64,000 nt of DNA from positions 1-64,000 of the forward strand of contig DASSKE010000004.1 in assembly GCA_035690865.1 (NCBI GenBank), read 5' to 3'. Below, piece by piece: positions 58,277-64,000 of the stretch. Within the stretch, counting starts at the first letter, position 1, and the number at the start of each line of letters is the position of its first letter. Source of the stretch: CAMLQK01 sp035690865. GTDB taxonomy: Bacteria; Patescibacteriota; Saccharimonadia; Saccharimonadales; UBA4665. The notes under the pieces are model-generated. The model saw nothing but the letters and a program-made list of their open reading frames with translations. It searched no databases and was not told the origin of the DNA. A program made the translations under genes and the position numbers.

Positions 58277-58823
58277 CCTCTTGGAATGGCTGGCAGTTTG
58301 CCCAGAGGCCCTTCTTTTGGTCTTGGGCCTGCTGCTGAGCGGCTACGAAATCAGCCTTTTTGCTAAACGGAAACTGCACGTAGGCAAAAGCGTAGCCTTC
58401 TTGGAGGAGTTTATATTGCAAAAGGCTGCCATCTGGCAAATACACGTATCGTAATAATCGTCCGTAGCGATCGCGGTTGGTATTTTCGGGGTCAGCTTCC
58501 AAGCGTATCTGTTTGCCGTCAAGAGTTTGCTTAGTGTAAGCGGCCGCTGCCGGGCCATAGCACTGCACCGGGCTGTTGGGCTTATGCGTTTCGGGCGTAT
58601 CAACGCCAATCATACGTACTTTCTCGACAGTGCCGTTCATGGATACGGCTAGCGTGTCGCCATCTACAAAATGATCAATACTGTATAGGCCTGGCTGCGT
58701 CTTGCTGGCTTGGTTTAGTGCTGTCTGGCTCAAGCCCGGACTGTAGGCATACCAGGCGGCTATTAAGAGGGCAATAATGAGCGTAGCTGGCGTTAGTCTC
58801 TTTTTACGTAATAAATGATGCAT
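58236..58823 (-). CDS. Thermonuclease (staphylococcal nuclease) family protein
   Basis: 195 residues. A hydrophobic N-terminal helix (about 12-28) exports or anchors it. The SNase core is HFVDGDTLAV, KVRMIGVDTPETHKP, and NRDRYGRLLRYVYLPDG, with catalytic Arg, Asp and Glu in the RxIGVDTPE and DRYGR motifs. Such enzymes degrade nucleic acids outside the cell, which could feed a nucleotide auxotroph. Its ATG lies one base after the upstream stop, so it is in one operon with the next two genes. Confidence 0.92.
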   Translation of the reverse strand: MHHLLRKKRLTPATLIIALLIAAWYAYSPGLSQTALNQASKTQPGLYSIDHFVDGDTLAVSMNGTVEKVRMIGVDTPETHKPNSPVQCYGPAAAAYTKQTLDGKQIRLEADPENTNRDRYGRLLRYVYLPDGSLLQYKLLQEGYAFAYVQFPFSKKADFVAAQQQAQDQKKGLWANCQPFQEANGRWQTNDAGAS

Positions 58824-58824
58824 T

Positions 58825-59793
58825 TTATGATCGACTATGCGTTACAAGGCTGATGAAGGTAAGCGGAGACTCGTCAACACGAATGGTGAGCGTGGTTTCC
58901 TTTTGAATGGCGAGTGTTTCGCCGTCGAACTGACTCATGATAGGCTCGTTGCACGTAAACTGCACTGTTTCGCCGCGTTGGCGCACAATGCCGTGCAGTT
59001 GTTTTGTCGCCAGCATGCTGAGATGTTTGAGATTGCTCAAGGGGCTGTAGTCGCTGATGGCAATATCGCGAAAAGCAGCTTCGCTTAGCTCGGCTGGCAA
59101 TCGAAAGTATTTGGCCATACGCCGACCGTTTACTAAGATTCGCTCGTACAGAATCCGTTCCTGATTGTCTTCGGTAATATGAAAAGGCTTGGCCTGGCTG
59201 AGAACATTTGAAAAGCGTCGCACTTCTTTAATGCGACGGCTTGCTTCGCCCTGCTGATCGGTTTGACTGTTGCGGTGCGCTGGCAGATTAATGCTTTTAG
59301 CGGTTTGAGCCGTGATGCCAAAACTGATATACGCAGCAGCATATTGGACGTGAGCTTTGTGCCCTGGCGCCTGAAGATTACATTCCATGATATGCACGGG
59401 TTGCTTACGGGCATTTGCCAGCCGCTTTACGGTTAGCATGCGTTTGCCATGGAGCATAGTGGCAATGTCATTGCTATTGCCAGCTGGAAGCGGCAGAATG
59501 GGCGGTGTCTTTGTCAGACTACTCTTTTTAAGAATATTAATAACTGACCCAACGGTACCGTCGCCACCCGAGACAAGCAACCAGCAGTCGTTGGCGTGCT
59601 TATTCAGAAGACGAATTAGGCGTTGCTTGCTGGCAGCAAGTTTGCTCGTGTCTACGGTAATACAGTACACATTAGTAAGTTTGGCGCGCTCCAGCGCCTC
59701 TATAAAAGTCTGTACTTTAGCGTCATTGGTGCTGCCCGGATTGCGCCAGATAATGCAGTAGGTTGGGATAGTAACTGTTTGTTGCACTGGCAT
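58825..59793 (-). CDS. Diacylglycerol/lipid kinase-family protein (DagK/YegS-like)
   Basis: 322 residues. SGGDGTVGSVINIL is the nucleotide motif, PLPAGNSNDIATML the second glycine motif, and MSQFDGETLAIQKE the C-terminal conserved turn. It phosphorylates a lipid such as diacylglycerol, or a related substrate, using ATP. AGGAAG precedes the ATG. It lies nine bases after the cobalamin adenosyltransferase gene. Confidence 0.87.
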   Translation of the reverse strand: MPVQQTVTIPTYCIIWRNPGSTNDAKVQTFIEALERAKLTNVYCITVDTSKLAASKQRLIRLLNKHANDCWLLVSGGDGTVGSVINILKKSSLTKTPPILPLPAGNSNDIATMLHGKRMLTVKRLANARKQPVHIMECNLQAPGHKAHVQYAAAYISFGITAQTAKSINLPAHRNSQTDQQGEASRRIKEVRRFSNVLSQAKPFHITEDNQERILYERILVNGRRMAKYFRLPAELSEAAFRDIAISDYSPLSNLKHLSMLATKQLHGIVRQRGETVQFTCNEPIMSQFDGETLAIQKETTLTIRVDESPLTFISLVTHSRS

Positions 59794-59801
59794 GGAGCTT
59801 C

Positions 59802-60371
59802 CTAGTAATCTATTCCTTTATTGGCAATGTACTGCTCATCAAAATGATGCTTGAGCTTGGTCATATTGGTGGCAATGTCGGCTAACTCCAGAAATTCCTC
59901 CGGGAAGTTGCGGCCAGTAAGGCAAAGGCTGGTGTGTTTGGCGCGGGTGGTGATAAGGGTGCGAAGCTGATCCTTTGTTAAAAGTCCATCGGCAACGGCG
60001 TTGTTTATTTCATCGCAAATGACCAGACTATAGGTGCCACTGGTGGCCGCTTGCAGTGCCTGCTCATATGTTTCGAGCGCTGCTTGTTGGTGTTGCTCCG
60101 GGCTGACATGCTCGGCACTTAAATCGCCTGCTTGGTAAAAACCCTTACCACCTTTGTAAAAGTAAAGATCATCTTTAAAAAGTGGCATAATGTCGCGAAT
60201 AAACACATGCTCACTTACGCCCCAGTGCTTAATAAATTGAATAAAAGCCACTTTTTGGCGGTTGCCTAAGGCACGTACCATCAAACCGAGGCCAGCGCTT
60301 GTCTTGCCTTTGTTGTCGCCGGTGTACACAACCACGACGGATTCTTTTTGCTTGTAGTGCTCAAAGCCCAT
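59802..60371 (-). CDS. Cob(I)alamin adenosyltransferase, CobO/BtuR-type
   Basis: 189 residues. VVVYTGDNKGKTSAGLGLMVRALG is the phosphate-binding loop, VAFIQFIKHWGVSEH and LVICDEINNAVADGLL follow, and CLTGRNFPEEFLELAD ends the fold. It transfers adenosine from ATP to corrinoid cobalt. No other cobalamin gene is in the window, so it may salvage an imported corrinoid or have changed substrate. Confidence 0.93.
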   Translation of the reverse strand: MGFEHYKQKESVVVVYTGDNKGKTSAGLGLMVRALGNRQKVAFIQFIKHWGVSEHVFIRDIMPLFKDDLYFYKGGKGFYQAGDLSAEHVSPEQHQQAALETYEQALQAATSGTYSLVICDEINNAVADGLLTKDQLRTLITTRAKHTSLCLTGRNFPEEFLELADIATNMTKLKHHFDEQYIANKGIDY

Positions 60372-60379
60372 AAAGCGTC

Positions 60380-60805
60380 CTACCCTTGCCGTCTGGCATA
60401 CTCATTGGCAAAAACTGCAAACCCGTGCAAGGCAACAATCTTGCGGTTCTTTTCGATAGTTTCTGAGCTTTCGTAATTGTGGTCTAGCCGCCGCCGGGCA
60501 TCTCGCCAGCTCTGGTCACCCATAATGGCATCCCATATGCTGTCATTGTAGTCAATGCCCTGGCCATTACCAGACACGATCATCGCCTCTGTAAGTGTTT
60601 GACGAATATCGGCAGTGCCGGAGGTATCGGCAGGCCTGTGGCTGGCATCTTCTAGCTCATATGCCAATGACAAGGCTACACGGCCTACGACAGCCGCGTC
60701 GGCTTTTAGGTGGCCTAAAAGCGTCTCCTGGGTTTTTAGAGCATCCTCCTGACTCTGCTCGCCATGCGGCGAGAGTGTGAAAAATGGTTCCTCTATAGTG
60801 GTCAT
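60380..60805 (-). CDS. Hypothetical protein
   Basis: 141 residues, soluble and helical. No recognised family. GGGGGAATAG lies before the ATG. It is eight bases upstream of the CobO gene and probably the first gene of that operon. Confidence 0.6.
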   Translation of the reverse strand: MTTIEEPFFTLSPHGEQSQEDALKTQETLLGHLKADAAVVGRVALSLAYELEDASHRPADTSGTADIRQTLTEAMIVSGNGQGIDYNDSIWDAIMGDQSWRDARRRLDHNYESSETIEKNRKIVALHGFAVFANEYARRQG

Positions 60806-60863
60806 TAGGCTATTCCCCCTTTATGCGCCCCAATATAGACGGAGTTCGGTCAAAAAAGCAAGC

Positions 60864-61118
60864 TTATTCTTTGGTAAGACCCTGCGCTTTAAGCGCTTCA
60901 TCAATTTTGGGTTTGTCAAAACCGACAATAATAGTACCGTTTATATCCAATACCGGAATACCCATCTGTTTGGACTTTTCAACAGCTTCTTGGGCGAATG
61001 CCGGGTCACTTTCTACGTTTTTCTCGGTAAATTTGATGCCGAGGTTGTTAAGATATCGTTTTGCCTCGTGACAAAAGGCACACCAGTCGGCGCTATAAAT
61101 AATAATGTTTGTATCCAT
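60864..61118 (-). CDS. Glutaredoxin-like protein
   Basis: 84 residues: IIIYSADWCAFCHEAKRYLNNLGIKFTEKNVESDP, with the CAFC pair, the cis-proline in GIPVLDI, and IVGFDKPKIDEAL. NrdH/Grx-type dithiol reductant of the cytoplasm, perhaps for ribonucleotide reductase or thiol repair. It has a well-formed leaderless-type promoter and diverges from a hypothetical gene. Confidence 0.94.
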   Translation of the reverse strand: MDTNIIIYSADWCAFCHEAKRYLNNLGIKFTEKNVESDPAFAQEAVEKSKQMGIPVLDINGTIIVGFDKPKIDEALKAQGLTKE

Positions 61119-61124
61119 ATATAT

Positions 61125-61153
61125 AGTGTAGCACTACCCGGAGCCTGTACCAA
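61125..61153 (-). promoter_or_regulatory. Glutaredoxin promoter, leaderless type
   Basis: On the minus strand: TTGGTA (61153-61148), 17 bases, TACACT (61130-61125), six bases, ATG. Confidence 0.6.
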
Positions 61154-61163
61154 TACCAGTATG

Positions 61164-61192
61164 TTGCAGAATTGATGAATCTATTTTATAAT
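61164..61192 (+). promoter_or_regulatory. Promoter, leaderless type
   Basis: TTGCAG (61164-61169), exactly 17 bases, TATAAT (61187-61192), seven bases, ATG at 61200. This is the cleanest example of the pattern in the window. Confidence 0.7.
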
Positions 61193-61199
61193 ATATCGA

Positions 61200-61922
61200 A
61201 TGAACCAGTACCATATTTCCAGACGTTTTGATGCCGAGACCCTTGCTTTAAGCGAGCACATTATCGGTGCTATTACTGATGCTACATCTGGAGGAGCGGC
61301 TGAGCTTGGTGGACTTACGCTTACGGCATATAGCAATCAGCTGCAATCCGAGCACGGCAACCCACAGCGAACGGCAAATATTGACATGATCTTTGACAAG
61401 CACACGGTTTCTATTACCGAATACAACCCGCATCGCGAACAGCACACGACAGAAGTTGAACTTGATGAGGCTCGGCGTGTCTATATGGAGAATGCCAGAC
61501 ATACTCCAACGGGGCCTGAATTTATTTTTTCGGAGCGCCGGGCCTCAAGGACTCTGCACGGCGCGAGCGTACCTACAGTCATTGGGGCGCGAGACTTGCT
61601 CATGCAGTCGGCGAATAATCCAGATCCTATGCCGATGGTTGTGGAGTTGCGGCTTGAGCGCAGCTTCCCTTCGGGACACGAGCTTAAACAAAATGTCAAG
61701 CTGGATGCGGCCTTCATAGATAGCGGCGACCGCTTCTCTACGAAGTTCTTTACAAGTAACAGCACAGTAACGGCTTCGCGTGAGTCGCAAATGTGCCTGT
61801 TTGACGATCCCAGGACTGCTGAAGAAACTGCCGCAGTTCTTAGCGGCTTTCTCGGCCCTGAGGACATCCCAATGTATGCTCTAACAGCACAGCAATGGAT
61901 AACTGCGCTGGCAATGCGCTAG
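61200..61922 (+). CDS. Hypothetical protein
   Basis: 240 residues, soluble, mixed fold, no recognised motif. Its promoter is one of the best in the window (TTGCAG-17-TATAAT), so it is probably well expressed. No Shine-Dalgarno. The ATP synthase operon begins 75 bases downstream with its own promoter of the same type. Confidence 0.65.
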   Translation: MNQYHISRRFDAETLALSEHIIGAITDATSGGAAELGGLTLTAYSNQLQSEHGNPQRTANIDMIFDKHTVSITEYNPHREQHTTEVELDEARRVYMENARHTPTGPEFIFSERRASRTLHGASVPTVIGARDLLMQSANNPDPMPMVVELRLERSFPSGHELKQNVKLDAAFIDSGDRFSTKFFTSNSTVTASRESQMCLFDDPRTAEETAAVLSGFLGPEDIPMYALTAQQWITALAMR

Positions 61923-61958
61923 CTAGTTTGCTCGACAGGCGATCTGGTTAGGCTGCCC

Positions 61959-61987
61959 TTGCAGAGGTGGCAAATGTCTGTTATAGT
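61959..61987 (+). promoter_or_regulatory. ATP synthase operon promoter
   Basis: TTGCAG (61959-61964), exactly 17 bases, TATAGT (61982-61987), nine bases, ATG at 61997. The -35 is identical to that of the gene upstream. Confidence 0.65.
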
Positions 61988-61996
61988 GAACGAGAA

Positions 61997-62263
61997 ATGA
62001 GTAAAGCCGCCGATTCGACGACTAAATCCCCTAGTGAGCCTGCAACGGTCTCATTATCAACAATCGCCCTTGACCTGCTCGGAACTGCTTGGCGCATCGC
62101 AACGCCTGTTTTGATCTTTGTGGCAATGGGTCTTTTTGCTGACCGTGCGTGGGATACTGGCCCTTGGCTCACTTTGCTCGGTATGGTGTCTGGTTTTGGG
62201 GTAGCTGCACTGCTCGTTAAAGAGCAAATTAAAAAGATTACCAAGCCGGAGGACACTGTATGA
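61997..62263 (+). CDS. AtpZ/AtpI-like subunit of the ATP synthase operon
   Basis: 88 residues from the ATG at 61997, chosen from the promoter position; ten open codons precede it. Two helices (about 22-43 and 49-67) with the pattern of the ATPase_gene1 family: WRIATPVLIFVAMGLFADRAW and LLGMVSGFGVAALLVKEQIKK. AtpI/AtpZ proteins help assemble the c-ring or carry Mg2+/Ca2+. The next gene overlaps by four bases. Confidence 0.85.
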   Translation: MSKAADSTTKSPSEPATVSLSTIALDLLGTAWRIATPVLIFVAMGLFADRAWDTGPWLTLLGMVSGFGVAALLVKEQIKKITKPEDTV

Positions 62264-63060
62264 CCACGCTTTTTGCTGCTGGCCCACACATTAACGTAGC
62301 ACCTGATACCCTTTTTCATATCGGTCCTTTTGCGGTGACCAACGCACAAATTCTCGGCTTAGTGGGATCATTGTTGGTGCTCGCCGTGCTGTTCTTTACC
62401 GCAGCTAAAGTTAAAAAGCAAAGCCGCAATCGTTTTGCGCACATGGTTTTGTGGGCGTTCGAGGGACTTAACGATACAGTCGAAGAAGTAATCGGCGACA
62501 AAAAAGTAGCCCGCAAAATTGCACCACTGGCAATTACGATTGTATTTTTCTTCCTTATAAACAACTGGCTCGGGTTATTGCCGATTGTTGGTTCGGTAAC
62601 CTACGATCACGTTCCGCTGCTCCGCGGAGCTGCTGCTGACCTTAACACCACCCTTGGCTTGGCAATTGTGTCAATGGGTACTGCTCAGGTGTGGGCTATG
62701 CGCCGCCGCGGATTCTTTAACAATCTTGGCCGCTACTTCCAAAACCCCTTTAAAGATCCTCTGCACGCCTTTGAAGGTATCCTCGAGTTTATTGCCGAAT
62801 TCTCGCGCACCGCAGCACTGTCGCTTCGTATTTTTGGTAACGTTTTTGGTGGTGAGGTATTGCTCGGCGTTATTGCCTTCCTGACTGGCTATGCTGCCCC
62901 GCTTGCGCTTCCGCTCTTTTATGTATTGGAGCTGTTTGTTGGCGCAGTGCAGGCCTACGTATTCTTTATGCTTACCGTGGTATTTATTTCGCTTGGTTTG
63001 CCCAGTGCCGAGGATGCGCATGGTCACGCCGAGTCGGATACGGCAAAGGAGACGGCTTAA
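62260..63060 (+). CDS. atpB: F-type ATP synthase subunit a
   Basis: 266 residues with about six helices. The essential arginine is in AALSLRIFGNVFGGEVLLG, preceded by NNWLGLLPIVG and DLNTTLGLAIVS, followed by LPLFYVLELFVGAVQAYVFFMLTVVFI. It forms the proton half-channels beside the c-ring. The ATG overlaps the AtpZ-like stop (ATGA). Confidence 0.97.
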   Translation: MTTLFAAGPHINVAPDTLFHIGPFAVTNAQILGLVGSLLVLAVLFFTAAKVKKQSRNRFAHMVLWAFEGLNDTVEEVIGDKKVARKIAPLAITIVFFFLINNWLGLLPIVGSVTYDHVPLLRGAAADLNTTLGLAIVSMGTAQVWAMRRRGFFNNLGRYFQNPFKDPLHAFEGILEFIAEFSRTAALSLRIFGNVFGGEVLLGVIAFLTGYAAPLALPLFYVLELFVGAVQAYVFFMLTVVFISLGLPSAEDAHGHAESDTAKETA

Positions 63061-63070
63061 TTGGCCGCCG

Positions 63071-63120
63071 TCCCTTTGTGTCAGATTTAGCCGACGGCAA
63101 CAGTATGTGGCATAAAGGGA
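63071..63120 (+). other. Intercistronic stem-loop between atpB and atpE
   Basis: TCCCTTTGTG (63071-63080) pairs with CATAAAGGGA (63111-63120), ten pairs with one G-T, enclosing a 30-base loop that can form a small GCCG/CGGC hairpin. It has no T tract, so it is unlikely to be a terminator. It may protect the downstream atpE mRNA. Confidence 0.5.
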
Positions 63121-63182
63121 TAGCGACCGCTCTAGTGGTATGCTATAGGTAACGAAGTAATTATAAAAGGAGTGATAACATA

Positions 63183-63398
63183 ATGGATAACTTGGCATTT
63201 GGTCTCACCTACGCAATTGGCGCTGGCCTTTGTGGCGTTGGTTTGGGTCTTGTTGGTATGGGTGCTATGCAGGCTGTTGGCCGCAACCCAGAAGCAGCTG
63301 GTAAAATTCGTACCCTCATGATCTTGGGTATGTCATTCATCGACGCCCTGGCTATCATCGGTTTGGTTGTAGCCCTTATCATTAAGTTCTTGAAGTAA
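63183..63398 (+). CDS. atpE: F-type ATP synthase subunit c
   Basis: 71 residues, two helices with the polar loop GRNPEAAGKIR. The ion-binding acid in the second helix is Asp (MSFIDALAIIG) where many bacteria have Glu; together with a GLGLVGMGAMQAV first helix it suggests proton coupling. AAGGAG eight bases before the ATG is the strongest ribosome site of the operon, consistent with the many copies of c needed per complex. Confidence 0.97.
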   Translation: MDNLAFGLTYAIGAGLCGVGLGLVGMGAMQAVGRNPEAAGKIRTLMILGMSFIDALAIIGLVVALIIKFLK

Positions 63399-63424
63399 TC
63401 CTGCGCAGAGGAAGGTAATCCCGC

Positions 63425-63970
63425 ATGCAGAATTTGATTGTTGCTAACACGAACAACGAGCAATCGCTTGGCTTGTTGCAGGCCTTGGGTATTGACTGGA
63501 AGCTTCTTATTGAACAGACTATCGCGTTTTTGATTTTGCTGTTCATTTTGAGCAAGTTTGTTTACCCAGTGCTTATTAAGGCTATTGATAGCCGCCGCCA
63601 ACAGATTGAGGCTGGGCTTGAAGAGGCTAAAGCTTCACGCGAGGCACTCGAAAAGGCCGAAGCAAAAGTTGAGGCCCTGCTGGCTCAGGCCCGCAAGGAT
63701 GCCGACGAAATTGTTGCCCGCTCTCACCAAGAAGCCGGTGCGATGGTTGCTGACGCCGAAACTAAAGCCGCCCAGCGCGCCGAGCAGATTGTAACCGATG
63801 CCCGCTCACAACTGGAGCGTGACATCACTAAGGCCCGCGAAACACTCAAGGCCGAAACCGTGCAACTGGTTGCAGCTGCAACTGAGCACATTGTGGGCGA
63901 AAAGCTCGACCAAAAGAAAGACGCCGCGCTTATTAGCAAGGCGCTCGATAACAAAGCCCAAGGCGCGTAA
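63425..63970 (+). CDS. atpF: F-type ATP synthase subunit b
   Basis: 181 residues. One N-terminal helix (about 24-48, KLLIEQTIAFLILLFILSKFVYPVLIKAI) and a long alanine- and charge-rich coiled coil (about 55-165) forming the peripheral stalk, ending with a delta-binding tail. GAGGAAGG precedes the ATG. Confidence 0.96.
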   Translation: MQNLIVANTNNEQSLGLLQALGIDWKLLIEQTIAFLILLFILSKFVYPVLIKAIDSRRQQIEAGLEEAKASREALEKAEAKVEALLAQARKDADEIVARSHQEAGAMVADAETKAAQRAEQIVTDARSQLERDITKARETLKAETVQLVAAATEHIVGEKLDQKKDAALISKALDNKAQGA

Positions 63971-63979
63971 GGTAATAGT

Positions 63980-64000
63980 ATGAGTACAAAACTATCCCGA
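63980..64000 (+). CDS. atpH: Start of the next ATP synthase gene, probably subunit delta (3' truncated by window edge)
   Basis: Only MSTKLSR is visible, nine bases after the subunit b stop. Gene order (a, c, b, then delta) and the basic N-terminus support subunit delta; the sequence itself is too short to prove it. Confidence 0.6.

Noticed and set aside
1..64000. Possible recoded TGA (code 25, as in Gracilibacteria/Absconditabacteria)
   Set aside because: Well-recognised genes run full length with TGG for Trp, and TGA ends genes (for example the stop at 41812-41814), so TGA is not read as glycine here.
1..64000. Mobile elements or prophage
   Set aside because: No transposase, integrase, terminase or flanking inverted repeats recognised; the tRNA genes are not followed by direct att-like repeats that I can see.

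Overview
The window is chromosomal DNA of a small-genome bacterium. It is most likely a member of the Candidate Phyla Radiation (Patescibacteria) close to Saccharibacteria (TM7); this is inferred, because no rRNA gene or phylogenetic marker long enough for a firm call is present. The supporting signs are an LANTG-type sortase substrate with a sortase, a PEGA/beta-propeller membrane protein, VKOR, TatC beside a tiny Tat-motif protein, fermentative glycolysis genes (D-lactate dehydrogenase, phosphoglycerate mutase, enolase), an F-type ATP synthase operon, many lineage-specific hypothetical proteins, and very tight packing. TGA behaves as a stop codon throughout, so recoded TGA is not in use. No CRISPR array, insertion sequence, prophage or rRNA operon was seen.

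Layout. 0-7 kb: tail of an ABC exporter, PEGA protein, a lipoprotein, an operon of three diverged paralogues (2866-5431) and a sortase. 7-10 kb: tRNA-Leu, an RppH-like Nudix enzyme, and a second operon of three paralogues (8158-9965). 10-20 kb: NnrD-like protein, exonuclease III, UMP kinase, two MacB/FtsX-type ABC systems, tRNA-Ser, VKOR and a MarP-like periplasmic protease. 21-28 kb: envelope glycosylation genes, a pseudopilin, and a MarR/MFS efflux pair. 28-33 kb: an orphan membrane protein, an LANTG protein, TatC and its small neighbours. 33-36 kb: a D-2-hydroxyacid dehydrogenase fused to phosphoglycerate mutase, divergent from enolase. 36-50 kb: DoxX, cupredoxin, a paralogous pair sharing a 48-nt start region, an alpha-amylase-family operon, an NhaD-like antiporter, and assorted small enzymes and hypotheticals. 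50-58 kb: RRM protein with an ATP-grasp ligase, tRNA-Asn, a secreted lectin/GH16 protein, glycosyltransferases, SmpB and a membrane-anchored GH-A hydrolase. 58-61 kb: thermonuclease, diacylglycerol-kinase-like protein, cobalamin adenosyltransferase, glutaredoxin. 61-64 kb: the start of the ATP synthase operon (atpZ-like, a, c, b, start of delta).

Expression signals form a clear pattern. At about twenty promoter-proximal genes a -10 hexamer lies only 6-9 nt before the start codon and no Shine-Dalgarno is visible, which implies leaderless mRNAs. Operon-internal genes and a minority of first genes have good AAGGAG-type sites. Convergent genes are packed so tightly that seven pairs share a 4-nt overlap of their two stop codons. 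Intrinsic terminators are few and sit mainly beside the tRNA genes.

Taken together the genes depict a fermentative cell (LDH, PGM, enolase, ATP synthase) with an elaborate surface: sortase, lectin/hydrolase, glycan synthesis, pilin, and oxidative folding in the extracytoplasmic space. That is consistent with an epibiotic or surface-associated life, although the lifestyle is inference.
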